From Spirochaetaceae bacterium (GTDB lineage: Bacteria; Spirochaetota; Spirochaetia; WTKD01): a DNA stretch of 64,000 nt. How positions within the stretch are numbered: the first letter of the stretch is position 1; each line of letters starts with the position of its first letter. The stretch covers positions 192,182 through 256,181 of the forward strand of contig WTKD01000006.1 of NCBI GenBank assembly GCA_011524535.1. The letters are read 5' to 3'. Positions 10,573 to 20,089 of this stretch are shown piece by piece. The translations under genes were made by a program, and so were the position numbers. The notes beneath the pieces were generated by a model. It was not told where the DNA came from, made no database searches, and saw only the letters and a list, made by a program, of their open reading frames with translations.

Positions 10573-12432
10573 ATGACCAGTAGCAATGGCCCAGACAAAG
10601 ATATTTTTTCTGCAGAACTGACGAAGAACATAGGTTTTTCTAATGATGAGATGCAGGACATTCAGAGTGAAATAGATAATATGGTTCAGTCAAATAAATT
10701 GACGGTGGAACCAGACTACCTAAAGCCTTCACCAAGTCGTTCAGGTCTTCGGTTTCCTTTAATTTTGAATGGAATCCTATTCGCGGTTCTTGGGGTGGTT
10801 TTTGGAGTTTTTTTTGCTCTAACCAACAACAGACAGGATATGCTTGTCCAAGAAGCCCAAACCTTCGTTTCAACCGAAGCGCAGTTGATTAAAGAGTTAG
10901 TACGTCAGTCAGAACGAGAACTTGCTGATCGAGAAGCCCAAATATCTTCAATTCAAGGAGAACTGAGCGAGATTAGTAGTGCTTTGCAACTTCTCGAACA
11001 AGATTTTGATTCACAAGTGCAATCTCGCCGAGCAACCTTGCAGGCGGAATTTGAAGCGACCCTTGAGGCCCAGCGTGAACAATTGGAAAGCGAAAATTAT
11101 ACTTCTGAGGAAGTACAGACGTTGTTGAATGAACTCCAGGGTCAAGCCCAAGAGAGAATAGAAAACGAAATAGCTTTATTTGAGAGCCAATTGGCGCTCG
11201 AAACAAGAGTAAGAGAAACAGAACTTGTGAAACTTCGCACAAGTCTGGAGGAGGATCTGGCTAGTGGGCAGTCACAAATTACTCAGCTACAGTCATCATT
11301 GGCTCGAAGTGAAGAAGAATTGCTTGAGGCTGTTGCCTCAGGTGAGGAAACCATTTCCGAACTCGAGACACAGTTAGCTATTAATTCGGGGCTTGAAGAA
11401 GAATACCTTTCACTCTTAGACCAGCAGGAAAGCGAAGCGGTGCTAGTAGCACAAGTGGATGCTGCCTACCAAGAGGTTTTTAATTTAATTACGGCTGGAT
11501 CATTTGGAGCAAGCCAAGCAAGACTTTCACGTCTTGAAGCTTTGGTTCGTGGAATTGATAATTCTACAAACTACACTAGAGGGGATTTGGATATTAGAAC
11601 GATCCAAATAATACGCGAATATGTTGATCTTGAAGAAGTGAACAGACAACAACAAGAAGAATTGATTAATGTAACGGCTGTAGCAGAAGATTTAGCTACT
11701 GCAAACCAACCCCTTATAGAGAGATTTCTCACCCTCCAGCGTGAATACCAGGATGCGGTAAATAGATCACAGAGTTTTCAAGACCCAGCTCAGGCAAAAC
11801 AGGCCTTGCTTTCTGTGTTTAACGAGTACGAGGAAGAATTCCCCAATTTTTTGCGAATAGTTTCTAGTTTTGATGAAGCCATTGTAGATGGTATTGCGAG
11901 TACCAATCAACGAACAATTACTACCTTAGAAGCGAGAGCAAGAGCCCAAGAAGCAGCAGTAGAGCGAGAAGTCGGTCGTCAAGCTCGAAACGAGGCAATT
12001 AGCGATTCTTATGACGTTGTGCAGGCTGCACTTGGAGATCCAGAAAAGCAAGGAGAATCTCGAGCACTGTTGAACAGCGATAGCACCTTGTCTACTATAT
12101 ACGAACTTATTCAAGAGGCCTTGAGTGCGGAAACGATTGTAAGTTCTTCTTCGGGGCAGGGGGCAAGAAACCCATCTATTCCTCAAGTAGAGCTACCCTT
12201 TATTGGAAATGTTACAGGCACATTTGGAAGACGTGAATTTACATTCAATAACATTGCGGGTGTAGCCATTCGATTGGGGACAGAAGTCACCGTATATAGG
12301 AATTTTAATTCATCTGCTCAGCTTATTGGGCGTGCGGTGGTCAATCGCACCGATAAGGACCAGGTTCAGGCCGTTCTTCGAAATGGAGAGGGCTCTGTGT
12401 CGCAGGGAGATAGCATTTTTCTCTCCAGATAA
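10573..12432 (+). CDS. coiled-coil membrane protein of unknown function
   Basis: 619 residues from ATG 10573 (ATG 10519 in frame would add 18 residues but overlaps the promoter region of the divergent cyclase). A cytoplasmic N-terminus of about 55 residues, one membrane helix (PLILNGILFAVLGVVFGVFF) and a long Glu/Gln/Ser-rich coiled coil to about residue 500. A separate C-terminal domain of about 70 residues (from GNVTGTFGRREFTF) looks like a small beta fold. Low Lys and high Gln/Ser suggest an exported or periplasmic coiled coil. The next two genes are overlapped and encode exported proteins, so the three may form one envelope complex. No family recognised. Confidence 0.85.
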   Translation: MTSSNGPDKDIFSAELTKNIGFSNDEMQDIQSEIDNMVQSNKLTVEPDYLKPSPSRSGLRFPLILNGILFAVLGVVFGVFFALTNNRQDMLVQEAQTFVSTEAQLIKELVRQSERELADREAQISSIQGELSEISSALQLLEQDFDSQVQSRRATLQAEFEATLEAQREQLESENYTSEEVQTLLNELQGQAQERIENEIALFESQLALETRVRETELVKLRTSLEEDLASGQSQITQLQSSLARSEEELLEAVASGEETISELETQLAINSGLEEEYLSLLDQQESEAVLVAQVDAAYQEVFNLITAGSFGASQARLSRLEALVRGIDNSTNYTRGDLDIRTIQIIREYVDLEEVNRQQQEELINVTAVAEDLATANQPLIERFLTLQREYQDAVNRSQSFQDPAQAKQALLSVFNEYEEEFPNFLRIVSSFDEAIVDGIASTNQRTITTLEARARAQEAAVEREVGRQARNEAISDSYDVVQAALGDPEKQGESRALLNSDSTLSTIYELIQEALSAETIVSSSSGQGARNPSIPQVELPFIGNVTGTFGRREFTFNNIAGVAIRLGTEVTVYRNFNSSAQLIGRAVVNRTDKDQVQAVLRNGEGSVSQGDSIFLSR

Positions 12433-12940
12433 GTATATATTTCGCATTTTTACTGGGGTATTTCTTTTTTTCTGTATAGTGGAGGCATATGCTGAATCCA
12501 TCTCTTTCTCGGTATGGTCGTATGAATACACTCCTGTAACCAATCCAGAACAGACATTATTAATCATATCAGAACCAAGCCTGTACAAGCGTAAGCTTAT
12601 TGATTATATCGTGGACCAATTTGAATCTGATGATCTAGGTCTTGAAGAAGTGAAAATCATACCTGAGGAACAGGCATATCTGTATAAAGAAATCTTCTTT
12701 GGGGCGGTGCTTTATATGACCAGTTGGAACAAAGGGGATTCTTCATATCTTTCATTGTGGAAAGAAAGTAATTCTACAATCGATGTATTACTCTATACAA
12801 AACTTAATCCTTATGAAGAGAAGGAAGCTGCCAGTATACCGATTGATGCAATTACCACCGCTTCAAAGCTTGAAAACATAGATTCTGTTACGGATGATAT
12901 CTTTAGCGCATTGAAAAAATCTGTTAAACTGCACAAATGA
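12383..12940 (+). CDS. small exported protein of unknown function
   Basis: About 185 residues from ATG 12383, which overlaps the upstream gene by 50 bases. ATG 12326 is an earlier alternative; no later canonical start keeps the signal peptide. A basic segment is followed by a hydrophobic core (IFRIFTGVFLFFCIV) and AYA-E, a good signal peptidase I site. The mature part has alternating beta/alpha character (TLLIISEPSLYKRKLIDYIV, then AVLYMTSWNKGDSSYLSLW and PIDAITTASK), faintly reminiscent of a flavodoxin-like fold. I do not claim a function. Its stop overlaps the next ATG (ATGA), so the pair is translationally coupled. Confidence 0.75.
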   Translation: MERALCRREIAFFSPDKYIFRIFTGVFLFFCIVEAYAESISFSVWSYEYTPVTNPEQTLLIISEPSLYKRKLIDYIVDQFESDDLGLEEVKIIPEEQAYLYKEIFFGAVLYMTSWNKGDSSYLSLWKESNSTIDVLLYTKLNPYEEKEAASIPIDAITTASKLENIDSVTDDIFSALKKSVKLHK

Positions 12941-14151
12941 CTCGAATAGCAATTTTCTCCGTGGTGTTAATACTTTTTTTTGAAGTGAGCTCGGTACATG
13001 CTGGAGGAAGTCCTTCATTCGATGAAGACGTTCTTGCCCCTTCTTCAAACACAATTCCAAGAGGAGACTGGTATGTTTCTGATGCGTTTTCTGCTGAGTA
13101 TAAAGGGCTACTCGATCCTTTTCTGGAAAGTTATACGGATGTTTCTCTCTTTCCATATCATTCTGGTGTAGAAACGAGCGAAACAGCATCAGCCTCAGAA
13201 GAAACCTTAGACCTCATCTACAGCAGTAATACCAAAGTGCAAAATGGCAACTACGCCAAAGATCTAACAGATGTATATTTGCTATATGCCAACACACTAA
13301 GATTGTCCGAGGTGATTTTGTTATCTATCGGTGATGAAGAAGGAATATATGCGCTCCCATTCGGAGTCCAGGTTGTGAATTCTTGGTTTGCTTCCGATCT
13401 CGATCAAGATGTGGCAAATGATTGGGAACTATTTCTTGAAATTGCAAAGACGAGGGCAGAAGGAAATCAAAAAACGCTGCATATTGATGGGAAAAGAAGT
13501 TTACTTGGACTGTGGGAATCTGTTGTTCTGGGAGAAATTGGGAATACGGATTATACAAGCCTAGTACATAACTTTCTGAATGCCACTGAAGTTGAAAATT
13601 CCGACTTCGTGAACAAATTTCTATCAGCGAATCGTATGTTTTTTAGAATATTAGAATTCTCAGATATTGGGGAAGAAGGAACTGCTCCTCAATTGCCCTT
13701 CATATACTCGACAGACCCTTCATATAATTTTTCTAGTCAGATGGATGGAGACTATGTTCGTCAGGCTCTTCCAAAAACAAGCGGATACGCACTGCTTAGG
13801 ATGACATTCTTACAAGTTAATCAGCAGTCCAGCGCTGATGATATAAATAGCGAATGGTTTCGATATATAAGCAGTCAGGAACAACTCAATAAGCGTGTTG
13901 AGTATTTTCGTCTCATGCAAAAATTGTATATTAGCCCTCAGTTGAATAACCCGGCCTCTATGGACCCGGTGACCATCTTTGATGCAGGTCAGTTTAACAA
14001 TGCTCTGCACGTTCCGAGTATTCTACACGGTGAGAATGTAATTGTGGAGCACAATTTTGAACAGCTATTATTCGATGTAGTCGCCATGGAAATTTCCGAA
14101 GAATCTTTCTTGGATCGAATTGGGGTATTTTTCCTACAAAACAATGATTGA
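12937..14151 (+). CDS. exported solute-binding-like protein, function unknown
   Basis: 404 residues with a signal peptide (IAIFSVVLILFFEVSSVHA-G, no lipobox cysteine). The body shows a pattern seen in extracellular sugar-binding proteins: a segment IYALPFGVQVVNSWFASDL followed by a helix and a Trp-centred region, then a C-terminal part rich in aromatic residues. The match is loose and no permease genes are nearby, so this may be a repurposed binding-protein fold within the envelope cluster begun at 10573. Start ATG overlaps the upstream stop by four bases. Confidence 0.75.
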   Translation: MTRIAIFSVVLILFFEVSSVHAGGSPSFDEDVLAPSSNTIPRGDWYVSDAFSAEYKGLLDPFLESYTDVSLFPYHSGVETSETASASEETLDLIYSSNTKVQNGNYAKDLTDVYLLYANTLRLSEVILLSIGDEEGIYALPFGVQVVNSWFASDLDQDVANDWELFLEIAKTRAEGNQKTLHIDGKRSLLGLWESVVLGEIGNTDYTSLVHNFLNATEVENSDFVNKFLSANRMFFRILEFSDIGEEGTAPQLPFIYSTDPSYNFSSQMDGDYVRQALPKTSGYALLRMTFLQVNQQSSADDINSEWFRYISSQEQLNKRVEYFRLMQKLYISPQLNNPASMDPVTIFDAGQFNNALHVPSILHGENVIVEHNFEQLLFDVVAMEISEESFLDRIGVFFLQNND

Positions 14152-14257
14152 TCGTACTCAGTCGAATGCCTGAGCCGAGATAAAAATATCGCCTAATTGC
14201 ATAGTTTCTTATAATATAATTTCTTATATTTTTTTTTGAACTTCCGATTTTGTACGT
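14152..14257 (+). promoter_or_regulatory. intergenic region upstream of ftsK
   Basis: A short stem CTCAG/CTGAG (about 14158-14175) follows the upstream stop but has no T tract. Two overlapping TATAAT hexamers (14210-14215 and 14215-14220) could be -10 elements for ftsK; no good -35 is seen. The ftsK ATG has no Shine-Dalgarno. Confidence 0.45.
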
Positions 14258-16741
14258 ATGAGTTCTTCTGTGTTGGTGCAGCGTGCGAAATTAGTAGTAT
14301 GGCTTGGAATACTTGCATGTGGGGCATATATTGCATTTGCAATTATCCCATACGTATTGTTCAACACAGGTACCCTTGAATTTGCAAGTAAGCCATCGCA
14401 TTTTTTGGGAGGTCTATTGTTCAATGCACTTTCGTATATGTCAATAGGCGTCCCATTTTATTTTCTATGTGCAGCGATTTTACTTTTTCGGCGAAATGTC
14501 ACCCTTCGACTAATCATCGGATGGACAGCCTCTATTGTCCCCTATGTTTGTTTTGGTATTTCTATACAAGGAATAGCCTCTGGAGCCAATTTTATCGAAT
14601 CTGGACTGACTATTTTTTTTGCTGTTATTAGTTTTATAGGTTGGCTCTGGCTTGTGTCTACCATTCCTGGATTGGTTAAGATACATGGGGTATTCCGACG
14701 TGATCAGGATGATGCTAGTGGGCAAAGTCCAACGAATTTTCTTGAGGCGAAAGGTTTTTCTCAGCATGTTTCTGAACATCAACCGGTGCAGGTTGTGGCT
14801 GCCACTGAGGCAATTCATGATATTGAGGAGGACAATAGATCCTTGGTCCATTTGGTAAAAAGAAATATTGCAAATTTGTTTAAAGATGATATTGAATCCA
14901 GTTCAGACTTTTCTTCTGAAGAAACGAAAATAGTAGAGGAAAAAGACATCACGATAGATGATTTTGATAGGGAAATCGACGAAATTCCAGAATCTCATTA
15001 TGAAGCTGATCAAATGGACGACGAAGAGTTTGTTTCTCTTCATTATCCAGACATAAATTCCGCAGAATTATTGGAATTAGATTCCAAGCAGTCAGATTAT
15101 ATTAAAATTCTTGAACAATCTAGCGGAGGTAGAGCAATACAGTCTGAACCTGAAATCTCTACGTCCGGTGATGATCATGATGCGGATGATTATACCCTAT
15201 TGAGGGATGAAACACAGGACAACGAATACGAAGATTCGGAGTATGGATTTGACCTTGCGGGAGATAGTGAAGAAGAAATTTCAGCGAGACCCCTACAAAA
15301 AAAGGAATCATTTCGAAATATTCGTAGAGAGGGTGAATATGTGATTCCAACAACAGGTGTGTTAACTTTTGGATCCTATTCAGAACCAAATGATAACATC
15401 GAAGCCATGCAAGATAACGCACAGCGTCTTATCGATACCCTAAAAGAGTTCGGTATTCCAGCTGAAGTATCAAATATACAGAGAGGATCGACGATTACTC
15501 GGTTTGAAGTCATTCCGGCGCGTGGAATAAAACTTAGCAAAATTAGTGCTATTGCAGACAATATTGCGTTACGTTTGGCTGCACATCGAGTTCGAATAGT
15601 GGCCCCTATTCCCGGAAAAGAAGCGGTTGGAATTGAAATTCCAAATAAACATAGAAGAACGGTGTGGTTTGGGGACATTGTTGAAGAAAGTGAACGTTTT
15701 TGGGATGCATCCATGAATATTCCCATAGTTCTGGGCGAAGGCTTAACGGGGGAAGACTGCGTTATAGATTTGACCAGTACCCCGCACTTGCTTATTGCAG
15801 GTGCAACGGGGAGTGGTAAATCGGTATGTGTAAATACACTTATATGTTCCATTCTCTACCGATGTGCCCCCGAGGATGTACGTTTAATCCTGATTGATCC
15901 CAAGATTGTTGAATTGAGTTTTTATAATGACATACCACATTTACTAACACCGGTGATTACCGACACAAAAGATGCCCAACGAGTTCTTCAATATTGTTTA
16001 TCACTGATGGAAGAGCGGTATAGCAAATTTGAGCGTACTGGTGTTCGAGATATCGTTTCATTTAATCAAGAAATGAAAGATACTGGGCGTGAAGAAGAAA
16101 AACTCTCCTATGTTGCGGTAATCATTGATGAATTTGCTGACCTTATGGCAGGGTCTAGTAAAGAAACAGAAATATTGGTTTCCCGTTTAATGGCTATGTC
16201 TCGAGCCGTTGGTATGCATTTTGTGTTGGCGACACAAAGACCATCGACAGACATCATAACTGGGCTAATAAAATCGAATGTGCCCTCACGCATAGCCTTC
16301 ATGGTTTCTAGCAAAATCGATTCTCGTATTATCATTGATTCTGGAGGAGCAGAATCGCTGTTGGGGCGGGGTGATATGTTGTTTTCTTCGTCTTGGGAAC
16401 CGGGTCCAGAAAGAATCCAAGCTTCTTTTCTTAGTGAAGAAGATGTACGCAGAGTGGTTACCGAAGTAAAACGGTATGGCGAAGCAAACTATATTGATGA
16501 GTGTTTGTTTGATGAGGAGGCGGAGGAGGCAATTGGAGAATTTCCTGAAGATGAAGACCCACTGCTGAAAGATGCGATAAATTTGGTCGTTCAACAACAA
16601 AAAGCCTCTACCTCATACTTACAGCGTAGATTTAAGATAGGGTACAATCGAGCAGCCCGGCTTATTGATGAAATGGAAAAAAAGAGAATAATCGGACCTA
16701 TAAACGGGGCTAAACCAAGGGAAATATTAGTCAAACAGTAG
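14258..16741 (+). CDS. ftsK: DNA translocase FtsK/SpoIIIE
   Basis: 827 residues. Four membrane helices in the first 140 residues, an acidic Glu/Asp/Ser linker to about 360, then the motor. Walker A GATGSGKSVCVN is near residues 514-525, Walker B VIIDEFADLM near 621, and LATQRPSTDIITGLIK follows. The C-terminal 60 residues form the winged-helix gamma domain (SYLQRRFKIGYNRAARLIDEM) that reads polarity sequences on DNA. It pumps the chromosome through the division septum. Four helices and a medium linker are normal for the family. Confidence 0.96.
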   Translation: MSSSVLVQRAKLVVWLGILACGAYIAFAIIPYVLFNTGTLEFASKPSHFLGGLLFNALSYMSIGVPFYFLCAAILLFRRNVTLRLIIGWTASIVPYVCFGISIQGIASGANFIESGLTIFFAVISFIGWLWLVSTIPGLVKIHGVFRRDQDDASGQSPTNFLEAKGFSQHVSEHQPVQVVAATEAIHDIEEDNRSLVHLVKRNIANLFKDDIESSSDFSSEETKIVEEKDITIDDFDREIDEIPESHYEADQMDDEEFVSLHYPDINSAELLELDSKQSDYIKILEQSSGGRAIQSEPEISTSGDDHDADDYTLLRDETQDNEYEDSEYGFDLAGDSEEEISARPLQKKESFRNIRREGEYVIPTTGVLTFGSYSEPNDNIEAMQDNAQRLIDTLKEFGIPAEVSNIQRGSTITRFEVIPARGIKLSKISAIADNIALRLAAHRVRIVAPIPGKEAVGIEIPNKHRRTVWFGDIVEESERFWDASMNIPIVLGEGLTGEDCVIDLTSTPHLLIAGATGSGKSVCVNTLICSILYRCAPEDVRLILIDPKIVELSFYNDIPHLLTPVITDTKDAQRVLQYCLSLMEERYSKFERTGVRDIVSFNQEMKDTGREEEKLSYVAVIIDEFADLMAGSSKETEILVSRLMAMSRAVGMHFVLATQRPSTDIITGLIKSNVPSRIAFMVSSKIDSRIIIDSGGAESLLGRGDMLFSSSWEPGPERIQASFLSEEDVRRVVTEVKRYGEANYIDECLFDEEAEEAIGEFPEDEDPLLKDAINLVVQQQKASTSYLQRRFKIGYNRAARLIDEMEKKRIIGPINGAKPREILVKQ

Positions 16742-16749
16742 AATTAATA

Positions 16750-16778
16750 TTTACATTCGTTTACCTTTTCTATAGAGT
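16750..16778 (+). promoter_or_regulatory. promoter of gene 16785, leaderless arrangement
   Basis: TTTACA (16750-16755), 17 bases, TAGAGT (16773-16778), then six bases to the ATG at 16785. No Shine-Dalgarno lies between. It overlaps the short gap after ftsK. Confidence 0.5.
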
Positions 16779-16784
16779 ATCGGT

Positions 16785-18512
16785 ATGAGGATCTCTAAAA
16801 ATGTTAGCAATGTTCTGATCTTGTGTAGTGTAGGTATATTGCTTGGGATATTTCTGGTTTTCATACTCCTCGACATTCAGAAATTTGAGAATAATAGATT
16901 CCTTTTGGAAGAATTTCTCAATGAAATAAACTCGACAACTACATATATATCTACAGTAGTAACCGCAAAAAGTCCGCTTACCCCAAGCGTTGAACAGTCT
17001 ATATTGGATTCGTTATCTGGACTATCTATGTGGATACAAGAATTACAAGAAAATAGCTCGCTCGCTACGCCTAATATGAGATTTCTGGAAGTTGAGGAAG
17101 CTATTTTTTCATTAGAGAGTAACTTCAAAGACATTTTTAATGACAAAAACATTCTTATTCTTAATGAAGCAAGCGATGGATACAAGAACTATTTTTTAAG
17201 CATAGGGGTATACGATAGATTAACGATAGAACTGGTGAAACTGTCTGCATTTGAGACCTCTCTCAATGATTATCTTCATATAGAACAGAAAAAGATCATG
17301 GAGCACATTGGCATCTATATTACGTCTTTTATTGTACTGGCGTTTGGGGTCATTGGAATGTATTTTTTGAGAAGAGAATCGAATATATACGTGTACAATC
17401 GAGTTGCACAGATATTGAAATCGGCACTTCCAGGTTTCAATGATTCTTTACAAGAAAAATCTTATGATCTTGAGAAATTTTTGCAAAAATTTCTGCTAAC
17501 TATGGAGAATAGGACGCTCCATTTTGAAGAAAGAGCGAAGGACTTTAACTCTTTCCTAAAAGGGCCTATGGAACTTATTCGTTCAGAGTCAACCTCTACC
17601 GAATCTCGGTTGCGATATATAAATGATATGTGCAAGGATGTTTCATTAAAAATTGAAAGATTGTTTACAAATACCCGAGAATATATGATTTCAATGTCAA
17701 TTTTGCAAGATAGCTCAATGAAACTTAATCATCTCACGCAGGGAACTCAGAAAATTTCTGGGTATGCTGAAGTGATCGTAAAGAATTTCACCGAAATTCA
17801 AGACCTTTTGCAGCATTCGATTGCGACATTGACGGATTATATAGGTATGACACAAGCAAATTATGAGAAAACCAATACTGCTTGTGATGCGTCTTACAGT
17901 ATCGTTAATCAAACGCAAAAGTATTCTGAAGATATTCTGACTAATTTGAGTTATTTGGAAGATATCTCACATCGATTCACTGTATTGATGCTCAATTTAC
18001 AAACTTCAGAAACAAAACTGGGAAAAGGTATGTTGGATGAGATGCACTATCTTAGTGAACATCTTTCAAAGTATATCAAGGGAGCACGTTCTAGATCCGA
18101 ACAACTAAGAACTTCGATGTATAGCCTTGAAAAAACGATGGAAGACCTTATTGATTATTTAAGAACAGGGTCTTTGCAAACGATTTCTGTTAAAAAAGAA
18201 ATTGAACAGCATGTTCAAGGTGAAAAAATGCTACACTCGCTTAGGTATATTATAAACACGGAGCACGAAACTCTTAACACGATGCAATACATTGCAGAAC
18301 ATGAAAAAGAACGCATCGACACGCTCATGGTAGAAACACATATACGATCGAATGCGCTTGCACTAGAAATGGAAGAAGTACATGTAAGGATGGAAGAGAT
18401 GTTAAGCGGCTTACAGGAATCTTATGAAAGAGTGGGGGAAGTGAAAAGCAATATACACAGTTTTAAGAAAATATCATATATTCCGTTAGAGAAGATAAAA
18501 ATAAACACCTGA
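16785..18512 (+). CDS. two-TM coiled-coil protein, chemoreceptor-like layout but no signalling tip
   Basis: 575 residues. Membrane helix 1 at about 9-30, an extracytoplasmic helical region of about 140 residues, membrane helix 2 near 172-195, then 370 residues of almost continuous helix with heptads. The layout recalls methyl-accepting chemotaxis proteins, but I see no conserved hairpin tip and no clear methylation sites, so receptor function for CheA is not supported. It could be a structural coiled coil or a diverged sensor. It lies between ftsK and aroDE with its own promoter-like signal; its stop overlaps the -35 of aroDE. Confidence 0.8.
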   Translation: MRISKNVSNVLILCSVGILLGIFLVFILLDIQKFENNRFLLEEFLNEINSTTTYISTVVTAKSPLTPSVEQSILDSLSGLSMWIQELQENSSLATPNMRFLEVEEAIFSLESNFKDIFNDKNILILNEASDGYKNYFLSIGVYDRLTIELVKLSAFETSLNDYLHIEQKKIMEHIGIYITSFIVLAFGVIGMYFLRRESNIYVYNRVAQILKSALPGFNDSLQEKSYDLEKFLQKFLLTMENRTLHFEERAKDFNSFLKGPMELIRSESTSTESRLRYINDMCKDVSLKIERLFTNTREYMISMSILQDSSMKLNHLTQGTQKISGYAEVIVKNFTEIQDLLQHSIATLTDYIGMTQANYEKTNTACDASYSIVNQTQKYSEDILTNLSYLEDISHRFTVLMLNLQTSETKLGKGMLDEMHYLSEHLSKYIKGARSRSEQLRTSMYSLEKTMEDLIDYLRTGSLQTISVKKEIEQHVQGEKMLHSLRYIINTEHETLNTMQYIAEHEKERIDTLMVETHIRSNALALEMEEVHVRMEEMLSGLQESYERVGEVKSNIHSFKKISYIPLEKIKINT

Positions 18513-18538
18513 CACCGCCAATTAGTCCAATATATACT
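18509..18538 (+). promoter_or_regulatory. aroDE promoter, leaderless arrangement
   Basis: CTGACA (18509-18514), 18 bases, TATACT (18533-18538), then exactly five bases to GTG 18544. The spacing puts the predicted first transcribed base at or beside the start codon, and there is no Shine-Dalgarno. Confidence 0.6.
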
Positions 18539-18543
18539 AGAGA

Positions 18544-20046
18544 GTGCTTTGTCTGACCGTGTTTGCTTCTGATAGGGTAGTATTCCGCCAAACAATACAA
18601 AATATTCCGGCTCACATTGGACTTATTGAGTGTAGATTTGATGGAATAAGGGATATCGACAAGTCGGACATAGATGAGGCCGGAAGGGTATTGGCGATGG
18701 CGCCTCAATCCATACGCAGTATTGCAACAATTCGTCGTTCTTGTGATGGAGGTCGCTGGATTGGCTCAGAATCTGTACGGCAATCCTTACTTTCTTATTG
18801 TATACAATCATCATATTTTGATTTTGTTGATGTGGAGGAGGATGTGTATTGTGAGGGTATGCAGCACGTTCCTAATACGAGGGATTCCCGAATAGAGGCA
18901 TCGAAGGAAGATAGAGCTTCGCATGAGGCCGCCATTATCTGTTCTTTTCACGATTGCACGAAAACGCCAACTGATATACAAGAACGGGTAGATAGAATGT
19001 GCTCATACGGCACGATTATCAAGCTTGCTGTTATGCTTAATGCAAGCAAGGATCAATTACAGCTTATTGAAATTGCAAGACATCTCCAGAAACACAAGAA
19101 AAATGACTATATATTGATTGGGATGGGTATTTTTGGGAGATGGAGTCGCATATTGTACAAAAAACTTGGCTCAATGTTCACCTATGCCCATAATTCTATC
19201 GATCCACCAGCTCCAGGAATGATGACTTATAGCGAGCTGATAGAGTTATATCGTGTAGATCAGCATTCGGAGGGAACAAAAATATTCGGTATTATTGGAA
19301 ACCCCTTGGAGCATAGCCATTCTCCAGCCTTCCATAATGCCATATTTTCTGAAAATACCGCAAATGCGGTATATGTCCCGTTTCCTACCGATGATTGCCA
19401 GACATTTTTTACATTCGCGAAAACTCTGGCTATAGAAGGGTTTTCTGTGACTGTTCCGCATAAACGCAGTGTTATGAAGTATCTGCAGGTGATAGAATCA
19501 CAGGCAACGGCTTGTTCTGCAGTTAATACGGTTATTATGGAATCATCGGGCTATGTCGGGCATAATACGGATTATTTTGGTTTTCTGGAACCTTTGAGAG
19601 AGGCTTTTTCTGAACGATTGATTACTGGGAAGCTCCGTGCTGCAATGATAGGAGCCGGGGGGGCAGCATCAGCGGTCCTGGCTGGTCTGGTTGATCTTGG
19701 ATGCCAGGTGATTATATATAATCGCACGCTTTCAAAAGCAGAATTGCTTGCTAGAAAATACGATGATGAGGTATGCGCAGAACAACTTAGATCAACTATT
19801 GATGCGGGACACGATATAATCGTTCAATGTACTGATATCGGTATGTATCCCAATAGAGAAGAATCGCCAATTCCCGATTATGATTTTTCTGGAAAGGAGA
19901 TTGTGTATGATCTTATATACAATCCCGCACCAACAGCCTTTCTAGCACGAGCACAGGCTGCTGGATGCTTGTGTATTACCGGTGAACCGATGTTTCGATT
20001 GCAGGCAAAATGTCAGTCTGAAATGTTCTTGAATCGGTTGAAATGA
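18544..20046 (+). CDS. aroDE: bifunctional 3-dehydroquinate dehydratase (type I) / shikimate dehydrogenase
   Basis: 500 residues joining two shikimate-pathway steps. The N-terminal 215 residues are a type I AroD: IGLIECRFDGIRDID, the His segment IICSFHDCTKTP and the Schiff-base Lys segment IIKLAVMLN. Residues of about 235-500 are AroE: FGIIGNPLEHSHSPAFHNAI (shikimate-binding SxS), VTVPHKRSVM (catalytic Lys), NTDYFGFL (Asp) and the NADPH loop GAGGAASAVLAG. It should convert dehydroquinate to shikimate by channeling through one polypeptide. Similar fusions are known in plants and chlamydiae. GTG start is chosen because AroD homology begins directly after it. Confidence 0.93.
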   Translation: MLCLTVFASDRVVFRQTIQNIPAHIGLIECRFDGIRDIDKSDIDEAGRVLAMAPQSIRSIATIRRSCDGGRWIGSESVRQSLLSYCIQSSYFDFVDVEEDVYCEGMQHVPNTRDSRIEASKEDRASHEAAIICSFHDCTKTPTDIQERVDRMCSYGTIIKLAVMLNASKDQLQLIEIARHLQKHKKNDYILIGMGIFGRWSRILYKKLGSMFTYAHNSIDPPAPGMMTYSELIELYRVDQHSEGTKIFGIIGNPLEHSHSPAFHNAIFSENTANAVYVPFPTDDCQTFFTFAKTLAIEGFSVTVPHKRSVMKYLQVIESQATACSAVNTVIMESSGYVGHNTDYFGFLEPLREAFSERLITGKLRAAMIGAGGAASAVLAGLVDLGCQVIIYNRTLSKAELLARKYDDEVCAEQLRSTIDAGHDIIVQCTDIGMYPNREESPIPDYDFSGKEIVYDLIYNPAPTAFLARAQAAGCLCITGEPMFRLQAKCQSEMFLNRLK

Positions 20047-20089
20047 TGGGTTTAACGCTATTCAAATGATATATCAAAAGAGGAAATAA

